From: Calothrix sp. NIES-2098
Lineage (GTDB): Bacteria > Cyanobacteriota > Cyanobacteriia > Cyanobacteriales > Nostocaceae
NCBI GenBank assembly: GCA_002368175.1
Contig: AP018172.1
Location: 7,815,001-7,879,000 of the forward strand
Length of the DNA stretch: 64,000 nt
Direction of reading: 5' to 3'
Shown here: positions 9,427 to 17,631 of the stretch, piece by piece
How the letters are laid out: each line of letters starts with the position of its first letter
Numbering within the stretch: position 1 is the first letter of the stretch
The notes under the pieces: generated by a model
The model's database searches: none
What the model was told of the DNA's origin: nothing
What the model saw: only the letters and a program-made list of their open reading frames with translations
Translations under genes and position numbers: made by a program

Positions 9427-10320
9427 ATGGAAACAAAAACTGCCAAACTTCTTGATGGTAAAGCTTTAGCTGAAAAAATTCACCAACATCTTCTAGAGCG
9501 GATTACAGAGTTACAACCACAAATTGGACGTCCTCCTGGTTTAGCAGTATTGATGGTTGGCGACAATCCCGCATCGGCTGCTTATGTACGCAATAAAGAG
9601 CGAGCCTGCGCTAAGGTGGGTATTGCTTCTTTTGGTAAGCATTTTCCTACTGAAACTACACAAAAAGAATTAGAAGATGTAATTGCAGCTCTTAATCAAG
9701 ATGAACAGGTAGATGGGATTCTTGTTCAGTTACCTTTACCCAAACACTTGGACGCTGTAAAGTTGCTGAATCAAATCGATCCCGATAAAGACGCTGATGG
9801 ACTGCACCCAGTTAATTTAGGGCGATTGGTAAGGCAAGAAGCAGGTTTACGCAGTTGTACCCCAGCAGGCGTGATGCGGCTGTTGGCAGAATATAAAATT
9901 CCTCTGTCGGGAAAACAAGCAGTGGTAGTGGGACGTAGTATTTTAGTGGGTAAACCGATGGCGTTGATGCTTCTAGAAGCTGATGCGACTGTCACCGTTG
10001 CCCACTCGCGATCGCACGATTTAAAAGCGATCGCTCAAAATGCCGACATTTTGATTGCCGCAGTAGGTGTTCCGGGATTGATTACCGGAGAAATGGTGAA
10101 ACCGGGCGCGGTTGTGGTAGATGTGGGGATGAATCGCGTCATCGATGCTAGTGGTAAAAGTCGTTTAGTCGGCGATGTCCACTGGGAATCAACAGCTGGC
10201 GTGGCGGAGTTTCTCACCCCAGTCCCTGGTGGTGTTGGTCCTATGACTGTCGCTATGTTGTTGCAAAATACATTTGCCAGCTATTTAAGGAGGCAAGGAA
10301 TCAGCAATTATGAAGAATGA
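9427..10320 (+). CDS. folD: Methylene-THF dehydrogenase / methenyl-THF cyclohydrolase
   Basis: FolD is the bifunctional NADP-dependent enzyme that interconverts methylene-, methenyl- and 10-formyl-tetrahydrofolate for purine and formyl-Met synthesis. The 297-residue protein has the family's catalytic Tyr53 and Lys57 (AAYVRNKERAC), the folate-site stretch DGILVQLPLPKHL, the PDKDADGLHP signature and the cofactor-binding VVGRSILVGKP. The C-terminal TPVPGGVGPMTVAML is the second PROSITE-type signature. Length is normal. Confidence 0.97.
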   Translation: METKTAKLLDGKALAEKIHQHLLERITELQPQIGRPPGLAVLMVGDNPASAAYVRNKERACAKVGIASFGKHFPTETTQKELEDVIAALNQDEQVDGILVQLPLPKHLDAVKLLNQIDPDKDADGLHPVNLGRLVRQEAGLRSCTPAGVMRLLAEYKIPLSGKQAVVVGRSILVGKPMALMLLEADATVTVAHSRSHDLKAIAQNADILIAAVGVPGLITGEMVKPGAVVVDVGMNRVIDASGKSRLVGDVHWESTAGVAEFLTPVPGGVGPMTVAMLLQNTFASYLRRQGISNYEE

Positions 10321-10435
10321 ATTATGAATGATGCTTCCTAATTCTTAACTCTTAATTACTCGCGCTTTGAGTGCCAAAGCCCCTTAAAATTGTGACGTAT
10401 ATGACAAAAATACCAAAATTTCAGGAATTTTAAGA

Positions 10436-11365
10436 ATGGTAGCAACTGATAAGTTTAAAAAAACGCCAGAGACAGCTACGTTTAACCTATCAGCTTATCT
10501 CAAAGAGCGACAACAGCTTTGCGACAATGCATTGGATCGAGCGATACCCATCGTTTATCCAGAAAAAATTTATGAAGCAATGCGCTATTCTCTGTTAGCT
10601 GGTGGCAAACGCGTACGTCCCATTCTTTGCCTTGCTACCTGTGAAATGACTGGCGGCACAATCGAAATGGCTATGCCAACAGCTTGTGCTGTAGAAATGA
10701 TCCACACTATGTCCTTGATTCACGACGATCTACCGGCGATGGATAATGATGATTACCGTCGAGGTATGTTGACAAACCACAAGGTTTATGGTGAAGATAT
10801 TGCAATTTTAGCTGGGGATGGCTTATTAGCTTATGCTTTTGAGTTTGTAGCTACCCAAACTCCTCAAGATGTTCCTAGAGATAGAGTTTTGCAAGTAGTA
10901 GCGCGTCTCGGTAGGGCATTAGGTGCTGCTGGCTTAGTTGGCGGTCAGGTGGTGGATCTGGAATCGGAAGGTAAATCAGATACTTCCCTAGAGACGCTGA
11001 ATTTCATTCATAACCATAAAACAGCAGCACTTTTAGAGGCTTGTGTTGTTTGTGGCGGAATTTTAACTGGTGTATCTGCTGAAGAATTGCAACGACTGAG
11101 TCGGTATGCTCAGAATATTGGTCTGGCATTCCAAATTATTGACGATATCCTCGACATTACTGCTACTCAAGAACAATTAGGAAAAACTGCTGGTAAGGAT
11201 CTCAAAGCGCAGAAAGTAACTTACCCCAGCCTGTGGGGAATTGAAAAATCCCGTTCTAAAGCTCAACAGTTAATTGAAGCAGCTTGTGCAGAATTAGAGA
11301 CATTTGGAGAATCAGCTCAACCGCTAAAAGCGATCGCTCATTTTATTATCAGTCGCGATCGCTAA
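10436..11365 (+). CDS. crtE: Geranylgeranyl diphosphate synthase
   Basis: This 309-residue trans-prenyltransferase joins isopentenyl units to make geranylgeranyl diphosphate for carotenoids, the chlorophyll phytyl tail and quinones. The first Asp-rich motif is DDLPAMD at 97-103 and the second is DDILD near residue 236; GGKRVRP at 56-62 binds diphosphate. The two-residue insertion in the first motif is typical of type-II GGPP/farnesyl synthases. A DUF212 gene follows 150 bp downstream, a common cyanobacterial neighbour. Confidence 0.95.
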   Translation: MVATDKFKKTPETATFNLSAYLKERQQLCDNALDRAIPIVYPEKIYEAMRYSLLAGGKRVRPILCLATCEMTGGTIEMAMPTACAVEMIHTMSLIHDDLPAMDNDDYRRGMLTNHKVYGEDIAILAGDGLLAYAFEFVATQTPQDVPRDRVLQVVARLGRALGAAGLVGGQVVDLESEGKSDTSLETLNFIHNHKTAALLEACVVCGGILTGVSAEELQRLSRYAQNIGLAFQIIDDILDITATQEQLGKTAGKDLKAQKVTYPSLWGIEKSRSKAQQLIEAACAELETFGESAQPLKAIAHFIISRDR

Positions 11366-11514
11366 ATCAACCCCTACGGGGAATTCATCTCTATCTTGGA
11401 TTCTGCTCACATAATCGCCCGTAGGGTAGCTTGCCTCTAAACAGTTTTTTCAGGTCGCATCTTGTTCCAAACAACACAACTACTGCTAATATTTACTAAC
11501 TTCACCAAAATACC

Positions 11515-11982
11515 ATGCAGGACATAGGCAACATCTTAGACAACCGGGTGCTGCTGGTTGCTCTGGTAGCTTGTTTGATTGCTCAATCTCTGAAGCTCGT
11601 CATCGAAATAGTAAAAAATCGCAAACTAAATGTACGTGTTTTAGTCACAACTGGCGGTATGCCAAGTGCCCACTCGGCTTTAGTTACATCTCTAGCCACA
11701 GGTGTAGGGCAAACTCTCGGCTGGTCATCTCCTGATTTTGCTCTGGCTACAGTGTTTGCCATCATTGTCATGTATGATGCCGCAGGAGTTCGCCAAGCCG
11801 CTGGAAAACAAGCTCGGATTCTCAATCAAATGATTGATGAATTATTTGCTGATAAGCACGACTTTAGTCAAGACCGCCTGAAAGAATTGCTGGGACACAC
11901 ACCAGTTCAAGTCATAGCTGGGTCAGCTTTAGGTATAACTACATCTTTGTTAGCGAGGTCTTTCTTAGCCACTAGTCTATAG
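11515..11982 (+). CDS. Divergent PAP2-family membrane protein (DUF212)
   Basis: This 155-residue membrane protein belongs to the divergent PAP2 (acid phosphatase/vanadium haloperoxidase related) family. The key segment TTGGMPSAHSALVTSLATG holds the conserved Ser-Ala-His of the phosphatase core, and FAIIVMYDAAGVRQAAGKQA is the second conserved block. Three or four hydrophobic segments are present. Substrate is unknown; the position after crtE suggests, but does not show, a role with prenyl diphosphates. Confidence 0.88.
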   Translation: MQDIGNILDNRVLLVALVACLIAQSLKLVIEIVKNRKLNVRVLVTTGGMPSAHSALVTSLATGVGQTLGWSSPDFALATVFAIIVMYDAAGVRQAAGKQARILNQMIDELFADKHDFSQDRLKELLGHTPVQVIAGSALGITTSLLARSFLATSL

Positions 11983-12047
11983 TGCAAGAAGGCAATCCTG
12001 ATGGAAAAGCAAGGAGCAGAGGAAGTAGAGGAGAAATAATTAATACT

Positions 12048-12076
12048 AATGACTCTCGACTCTTGACTCTCGACTA
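12048..12076. repeat. Heptamer repeat (gactctcgactcttgactct)
   Basis: Three to four copies of a gactcty unit lie between the DUF212 gene and the next, convergent gene. It is a Nostocales-type short tandem repeat. Confidence 0.7.
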
Positions 12077-12077
12077 A

Positions 12078-12746
12078 CTACTGTGACCGCACATTTGAGC
12101 GCAATAGCATCACCTTACGGCTATCTACTAGATAGGCAGCAAAGCCTCGTTCGTTGAGCTTTTGCAATGTGCTGTATGCTTCTTTTTGATTAGTTGTGTA
12201 AACCGCCAGCAAATAAGGGCGTTGTCCGTAGGAAGCAAAACCAACATCACCTCCCACTACTTGTCCGACACTCGATGCAAGTTCTGGGCGATTAAAATAA
12301 TCAACTAATACAGCATAGCCTTCTCCTAAAGCTTTAGGATTAAAGGCAACTGTTTGAGGCGGTGGTACATCTGCGGGTCGAGTAGTGATGATGGCAGACA
12401 ACCCAACAATGTTGTTAATATACCTTGCCCAACGATTAGCATCATCAATTTTGTTAAAACCCCCGATCCGCGTTACTGTCTCTGTTAAATATTGACAGGT
12501 AGTGCTTTTGAGTTCATTAGGTAGAGCATTGCGCAGCTGCTTCTGATTATCTGCTGTGGGACTAACTACCAATAAAAGATACTCACCAGCACTAGGAGGT
12601 TGACAGATAGGAAGAGCTTGTTGAGCAGTAACATAATTCATACTACCCATCAACCCTGCGATCGCTAATACTACAGCATGTGGTAAATTCGGAAATCTCT
12701 GCACAACAGTCTCAGACATAAAAGAGGATTTTTTAACAGATTTCAT
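12078..12746 (-). CDS. Exported SPOR-like protein of unknown function
   Basis: This protein of about 222 residues has a signal-like segment (LPHAVVLAIAGLMGSMNYV then TAQQ). The rest contains paired stretches such as EYLLLVVSPTADNQKQLRN and YLLAVYTTNQKEAYSTLQKL, with NERGFAAYLVDSRKVMLL at the end. That pattern resembles sporulation-related (SPOR) repeats that bind peptidoglycan, but this is inference. The frame extends to 12824, yet those extra 26 residues come from repeat-rich spacer, so the Met at 12746 (MKSVKKSSFM) is chosen. Confidence 0.7.
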   Translation of the reverse strand: MKSVKKSSFMSETVVQRFPNLPHAVVLAIAGLMGSMNYVTAQQALPICQPPSAGEYLLLVVSPTADNQKQLRNALPNELKSTTCQYLTETVTRIGGFNKIDDANRWARYINNIVGLSAIITTRPADVPPPQTVAFNPKALGEGYAVLVDYFNRPELASSVGQVVGGDVGFASYGQRPYLLAVYTTNQKEAYSTLQKLNERGFAAYLVDSRKVMLLRSNVRSQ

Positions 12747-12882
12747 CAAAACATATTTTGTTCCCCCAGATGGGAGACCCGGAGACATAGGGACGCAAAG
12801 ACACGGGGAAATAATAAATGACAAATGAAAAATACTATTGCCCCATGCCCTATTTAAGTCTGTCTACCTAATTAATAGTATA

Positions 12883-13212
12883 TTAGGATACGGTAGCTAG
12901 AGATGCTATTGGATCGGAAATTGTCGCAGAAGGAGCTTGAAATTCTCCTATGATGACATATTCCAATCGCAGTTTTAACCAAGTAATAAATTGGTGATTG
13001 GTAGAAATAATTGCCGCAGCTGGTTGAGGACATTGGGCTTTAATCTCTGCCATTTCTGGTGCTTCTAAAAAAGCTGGCTGCCTCACTAACCAAAAATCAA
13101 TTTCTTTTTCTTGTTCGTGATAGTGACGAGTACGTTCTTTGAGAACCTCTTCAATAGGTTCTTCCTCCACTAAAAATTTTTGACTTGCCAAAACGTAATA
13201 GTATGTTTGCAT
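12883..13212 (-). CDS. ycf54: Ycf54, Mg-protoporphyrin IX monomethyl ester cyclase factor
   Basis: Ycf54 (DUF2488) assembles and stabilises the aerobic cyclase that forms the fifth ring of chlorophyll. The 109-residue product starts MQTYYYVLASQKFLVEEEP and contains DFWLVRQPAFLEAPEMA and STNHQFITWLKLRLEYV, which are nearly diagnostic. The Met at 13212 is preferred over the one at 13236 because an AGGA ribosome site lies 5 bp before it and homologues start there. The C-terminal 15 residues are a variable tail. An unrelated-looking gene precedes it on the same strand. Confidence 0.95.
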   Translation of the reverse strand: MQTYYYVLASQKFLVEEEPIEEVLKERTRHYHEQEKEIDFWLVRQPAFLEAPEMAEIKAQCPQPAAAIISTNHQFITWLKLRLEYVIIGEFQAPSATISDPIASLATVS

Positions 13213-13275
13213 TTCGATCCTGTGGTTGCTAATCATGAATTCCAGGGCACAGTATACAGACTGTACCCTGAAAAA

Positions 13276-13995
13276 TTAACTCTTCTTGACTTTTTTAAAC
13301 CAAGAACTGAAGGGACAAGCACTTCCTTTGTTTTCACTAATTGGCAGTTTGCCGCCAGCTGTTAGTTTTTCTAAAAACAGCGTATTGTCAAAGTAGTGTT
13401 CCAAGGAAATTATCTTTAAGTCATCGGTAACTCTAGCAATGCTCGTGCCGATAATTTCTATCGTCTCTCCAGTTGGTGCAAAATCTTTGTATGCACCGTT
13501 AAAATGTCCCCAATGTCGCCATTTGAATGTTACGGTTGGCGGGCCTGAGAACACTTCCAAAACTTCCCAAGGAAATCCTTGAGGAAAGGTTGTATGGAAG
13601 ATTTGCGCTGATGATTCAAAGGTTTCAGCAGAAGCTTTGTAATGCTCTGAATCAGCCATAAATAAGTTGTAAGTACCTTGGGCTGATAAATCTGTAGCTG
13701 TGTATTCTCGACCTCCATTCGTACTTACACGAAACTTGTCATTGACAACAGATAACCACTGCTGTGGGTTGGTTTTGAAAGACACTTCCATCTCGAAGGT
13801 TCTTACCAGGTTTTGTACGATCGCTTCCAGGGTTCCCTCTAAATGACTGCGTGTACTTTCATTCGCTAAATTCTCTTTAGACCGAGAATAATCAGGAGGT
13901 GTCTGATAGCGCCATTGGGCATCAGTACTTCCTTCAATAACTTTATCCCGATCCTGTACCCAAAGTGGCAGGCTGTTAGATTGTGTTGCGCTCAT
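13276..13995 (-). CDS. Pathogen-related-like / SnoaL-like protein
   Basis: This 239-residue protein has an NTF2/SnoaL-like cone fold judged by motifs. It closely matches the pattern of plant 'pathogen-related' proteins: LEGTLEAIVQNLVRTFEMEV, GPPTVTFKWRHWGHFNGAY, and PTGETIEIIGTSIARV then DDLKI. Its biochemical role is unknown in both groups. The C terminus ends with a basic, Cys-containing tail. It lies just upstream of ycf54, but a 63-bp spacer leaves co-transcription open. Confidence 0.8.
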   Translation of the reverse strand: MSATQSNSLPLWVQDRDKVIEGSTDAQWRYQTPPDYSRSKENLANESTRSHLEGTLEAIVQNLVRTFEMEVSFKTNPQQWLSVVNDKFRVSTNGGREYTATDLSAQGTYNLFMADSEHYKASAETFESSAQIFHTTFPQGFPWEVLEVFSGPPTVTFKWRHWGHFNGAYKDFAPTGETIEIIGTSIARVTDDLKIISLEHYFDNTLFLEKLTAGGKLPISENKGSACPFSSWFKKVKKS

Positions 13996-14084
13996 AGAAG
14001 TCTTTGCTTAAGATTGTGTGCCCAATTTTTGGATTTCGCAGTTATGACCCCTCTAAGCGTTTAAACAGTTATTTAGTTAACTGT

Positions 14085-14807
14085 TTACAGTTCTCCGCGG
14101 ATGGCTAGTTTCATCTCGCGTACAGCTCTTTCTATACCAACTAATGCGGCGCGACTGATGATGGTATGACCAATGTTGAGTTCTTCCATCCCTGGAAGAC
14201 TAGCTACAGGATAAACGTTCCAGTAAGTAAGTCCATGACCGGCATTGACTCGCAAACCAGCTTGAATCGCTTGTTCGCACCCCTTAGCTAACACGGCTAA
14301 CTCTTGTTTGCGGCTGGTTTCATCGACGGCCTCAGCGTATTGCCCAGTGTGCAGTTCAATGAACTTAGCTTGCACTTTGGCAGATGCTGCAATTTGTGAG
14401 GGTTCGGCATCGATAAATAGACTAACTGGAATGCCAGCACTCTGCAATTTATCAACTATCTCACCTATTTTAGCAATTTGCCCAACAATGTCTAAACCGC
14501 CTTCTGTGGTGACTTCTTCGCGTTTTTCTGGTACTAAAGTTACATAATCAGGTTTGATATCCAGAGCAATTCCTAACATTTCCTCTGTAGCGGCCATTTC
14601 TAAATTTAAGTGCGTTCTCACCGTTTGCCGTAAGAGTCGCACATCTCTGTCTTGGATATGCCGTCTATCTTCTCGCAGATGCACGGTAATTCCATCTGCA
14701 CCGCCTAATTCTGCTAGCACCGCCGCCGCTACGGGGTCAGGTTCCACCGTGCGCCGTGCTTGTCGAATTGTCGCAATGTGGTCAATGTTTACGCCGAGTG
14801 TAGACAC
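14085..14807 (-). CDS. pdxJ: Pyridoxine 5'-phosphate synthase
   Basis: PdxJ condenses 1-deoxyxylulose 5-phosphate with 3-amino-1-hydroxyacetone phosphate in the DXP-dependent vitamin B6 route. It is a TIM barrel. LGVNIDHIATIRQARR at the N terminus, GADGITVHLREDRRHI, VTLVPEKREE and RVNAGHGLTYWNV are family hallmarks with catalytic Glu and His residues. The frame can start at a GTG at 14828, but the GTG at 14807 follows a GGGAGA ribosome site at 8 bp and gives the usual length of about 241 residues. Confidence 0.95.
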   Translation of the reverse strand: MSTLGVNIDHIATIRQARRTVEPDPVAAAVLAELGGADGITVHLREDRRHIQDRDVRLLRQTVRTHLNLEMAATEEMLGIALDIKPDYVTLVPEKREEVTTEGGLDIVGQIAKIGEIVDKLQSAGIPVSLFIDAEPSQIAASAKVQAKFIELHTGQYAEAVDETSRKQELAVLAKGCEQAIQAGLRVNAGHGLTYWNVYPVASLPGMEELNIGHTIISRAALVGIERAVREMKLAIRGEL

Positions 14808-14910
14808 CCCAAGTTTCTCCCGATCCACAATCTTTAGGATCTTGATTTTACCGGAAATGCTGCGGGTAAGGTGAGCGTGGGTGCGATCGCTCAGTACCTA
14901 AACAAAAATT

Positions 14911-16521
14911 TTAAAATTGTAGAGCTTGATTGACATAGATTTCCACAGATGTGCCAGCTGGTAAAAACCAAACGTTGGTTCGTTGAGTCATTTGCGAGAT
15001 TGCTTGTTGATTGCGTTGGGCAATTTGAGGTACTACAGTGTTCATCCCACCTTCTAAAATTCCAGCCAAGATATTGCGTTGTGGGTTGGTATTGCTAACG
15101 ATAGTACCGCCAGCATTTGTAGTCACAACTTGAGACTCAGTACGGTTAACTAACTCTGCTGCTTTGCCAAGACCACCTAAAACGAATAATCCTAGATCCA
15201 TACTGGCAATAGATGACCCCCGATTGGGAAATTGGTTAGCAATCAGCGGTTTACCTTGGGGCGCACGAATCATCAGGGCATTTTGGGGTAAGCTTTTTTC
15301 TGTAAGTTGACCTCGATCTGGCAAAATAGCTTTGACTACGTTCAGCTGGATTAAGCCTTGCTCAGAAAGAGAGCTAATTTCAGTTAAAAATTCCGTATTT
15401 GCTGGAACAGCGATCGCACCGTCTACAGTTTTTAATGGTTCTTTTAAACGCACTACAAATACATTTGTGCGATCGCCATCTGTAGACTTGCTTGTTTCTC
15501 CAAATATAGCGGTTGCCAACACAGCTTTGGCATGACTCCCGACTGCGATCGATTTTGGACTCTGCTGCGATCCTTGGCTGACTGTGGAATTTTGCTGTTC
15601 TGGTTGAGGATTTTTGGTTGGTGGTTCTGTGCGATCGTTATTTTCCGCCTGTGGTGTCGTTACATTCGCATTAGATTGATTGTTAACAGCCATCTGTCCA
15701 TAGCTACCTAACTTTGATAACCTTTCCCAATCTTGGACTGGGTTTGGTGTAGATGGCGGATTTACATTAACTAATGGTTGAGTTTGTGGATTGGGAATTA
15801 TTGTTGGAGGTGGTGGGTAAGATTGACCAGATCTAGGAATGCGCTCAACTGTAACTATCTTAGGTACGTAAACTGTTGAGGTAGGTGTTGGCGTTCTTAG
15901 TACTACCGTGCGTCCATCTCTAGAACTATCTGGCTGCGAATTTTGTGGAACTGCGATCGCATTTCCATTTCTTAATTGTTGTTGTGCTAGCTTCACAGCT
16001 GATGCTTGTTCTGTCAAAGCCAATTTTGTTTTCAGATTCTCTACGTTTTCCTCTAACTCTTGTTCTTTAGATTGTTGTTTGAGATGCGATGGCGTTTCTA
16101 AAGCCACAATGTTATTGTTTTTTGGCGTTTGATTAGAACTACTCATCAACTGTGATAAAAAACCACCAGCAAATAAAACTATAGCTAAAGTAGCAGTACC
16201 TACTAAACCTAACTTAGCAAAGGGATTTGATGAGAGCGATTGTTCAGTCTTCTCTTGCGTTGGTTCCGATGATGGTGGGGGCGATTTAGCTGATTCTTCT
16301 AATATTTCGGTATCGGCAGATATAGATTCTACTTCTAAACCAACTAATTTTGCCATTCGTAATTCCCAATCATCAGAGTTTTCTGGCTCTAATGGATATT
16401 TTTCTGATTTTATGTGAGCTAAATTTTGTACAGTATTATCTGATTCCAATAAATAGTCATTAGATTCCGAATTAGATAAATTTGGTGAAAAACCATTGGA
16501 ATAAATTGAATTATTTTTCAT
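14911..16521 (-). CDS. TrbI/VirB10-like membrane protein
   Basis: This 536-residue protein has the layout of type IV secretion VirB10/TrbI: an acidic cytoplasmic N terminus, one membrane helix at about 104-126, a coiled coil (residues 145-185), a long Pro/Asn/Gln-rich periplasmic linker, and a C-terminal beta domain from about 330 with IAVPANTEFLTEI, NALMIRAPQG and the final VWFLPAGTSVEIYVNQAL. The last segment matches the end of VirB10-type beta barrels. No other clear secretion ATPase or coupling protein is in the window. Its downstream-facing partner is a small polytopic protein encoded just upstream. Confidence 0.75.
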   Translation of the reverse strand: MKNNSIYSNGFSPNLSNSESNDYLLESDNTVQNLAHIKSEKYPLEPENSDDWELRMAKLVGLEVESISADTEILEESAKSPPPSSEPTQEKTEQSLSSNPFAKLGLVGTATLAIVLFAGGFLSQLMSSSNQTPKNNNIVALETPSHLKQQSKEQELEENVENLKTKLALTEQASAVKLAQQQLRNGNAIAVPQNSQPDSSRDGRTVVLRTPTPTSTVYVPKIVTVERIPRSGQSYPPPPTIIPNPQTQPLVNVNPPSTPNPVQDWERLSKLGSYGQMAVNNQSNANVTTPQAENNDRTEPPTKNPQPEQQNSTVSQGSQQSPKSIAVGSHAKAVLATAIFGETSKSTDGDRTNVFVVRLKEPLKTVDGAIAVPANTEFLTEISSLSEQGLIQLNVVKAILPDRGQLTEKSLPQNALMIRAPQGKPLIANQFPNRGSSIASMDLGLFVLGGLGKAAELVNRTESQVVTTNAGGTIVSNTNPQRNILAGILEGGMNTVVPQIAQRNQQAISQMTQRTNVWFLPAGTSVEIYVNQALQF

Positions 16522-16681
16522 ATTTTTGAGCAGCTAATGGGTAGTCCAGCACATTCTCGATCTTATAATTTGCATATTTTATATATTATTTGGTTTCAGC
16601 TAATTTATTCGCTGCTAATAAATCAATGAAACGTCAATAACAGCAAATTTAATACATATAAATCTAATGTTTTTTATTTCG

Positions 16682-17296
16682 TTATTTATTCCCATTGCCA
16701 ATGACAAAGCCTGTGAGGACATCAGCAATTGTGACTGCAACTACTACTAATAAGGGTGTTCTGGCTATGCTTTGCCAATCTTCGTCTTTGCGCACGGCGT
16801 TGACTACTCCAATGAGGGCAACAGCTATATATAGTAGGTATAGTGCCCGCAAGACGTTGAATACTAATCCTACTGCTAGTTGAGTGTTACCACCATTATT
16901 AGAACCTTGGGTAAGAGTGTTTTGAAAAAAGTCTTCGGCTTTTTTGAAGAATTGTGCTTGCGCTGGGGCGACGAAGTAGTCTAGCCAAAATATACTCAAC
17001 ATAGCGATCGCTACTAATATTTGCACAGAGATTAATTTCTGCTTTGGTAAATTAAATTGCCGACCTATTTTGTACGTAATTATTGTTATTAGGCTCCCCA
17101 TTAAGAGACAAAATAGTAGTACCGGGCTTTTGAGGCTGATGATGCTAATTAATACTGCGATCGCTAGAACTAATGGTAGTGCTTCAATTAGTATAAAATC
17201 ACACAATTTTCTGATTTCTGTTAATTTAGAAGTTATTTTTCTAAAATGAAAAGGTTTTTTGCCCAAAAATCTCCTATTAATGGTTCGGCTAGACAT
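16682..17296 (-). CDS. Small polytopic protein, possible VirB2/TrbC-like pilin
   Basis: This 204-residue protein has an N-terminal hydrophobic region (helices about 34-56, 59-77 and 88-109) followed by PAQAQFF, a plausible signal peptidase site near residue 115. The remaining ~90 residues contain two helices (140-167 and 181-200) separated by a charged loop (VRKDEDWQSIAR), the arrangement of VirB2/TrbC pilins. The long pre-region is unusual for a pilin. It lies 160 bp upstream of the VirB10-like gene on the same strand, and the pair may be co-transcribed. The assignment is inferred. Confidence 0.5.
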   Translation of the reverse strand: MSSRTINRRFLGKKPFHFRKITSKLTEIRKLCDFILIEALPLVLAIAVLISIISLKSPVLLFCLLMGSLITIITYKIGRQFNLPKQKLISVQILVAIAMLSIFWLDYFVAPAQAQFFKKAEDFFQNTLTQGSNNGGNTQLAVGLVFNVLRALYLLYIAVALIGVVNAVRKDEDWQSIARTPLLVVVAVTIADVLTGFVIGNGNK

Positions 17297-17631
17297 CCGG
17301 TAACTTTCTATTAATTCTTGGATTGAGCTTTCAGTATTATATTAAAGTAACGACCACATTTATCGTAAATAGCATTGAAGCTATTTGATACATCAATATT
17401 TTTGATTAAAAAAGTATATTAGCCGTATCTTACAATGCTATTAACAGTAGCTTAACTTTTACTGCATAGCTGCCTTAATCACTGCAAGCAAGGTTATGAA
17501 GGGTCAGATAACTGACCCTGTTTTATTTTTTTCGGTTTCCGAAAACCAAAATCTTGATGTTGTTAAGACTGTAGAACAGCAGCCTCAAATCTTGGACAAA
17601 TCTTGCTTTATCTTAAGTTGTTACAAATCCC
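17297..17631. other. Spacer with an orphan plus-strand terminator
   Basis: This 335-bp AT-rich gap separates the pilin-like gene (starting at 17296 on the minus strand) and the PhoX gene (ending at 17632 on the minus strand). No protein gene is seen. It contains a strong plus-strand terminator (17501-17531) and a second palindrome, TTTTCGG/CCGAAAA, near 17527-17543. A small plus-strand RNA may be encoded here. Confidence 0.5.
17501..17531 (+). terminator. Rho-independent terminator, no upstream gene on its strand
   Basis: GGGTCAG (17501-17507) and CTGACCC (17512-17518) make a perfect 7-bp stem with an ATAA loop, followed by a T-rich tract (tgttttatttttt). The T tract is on the plus strand only, yet both flanking genes are on the minus strand. 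Confidence 0.75.
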
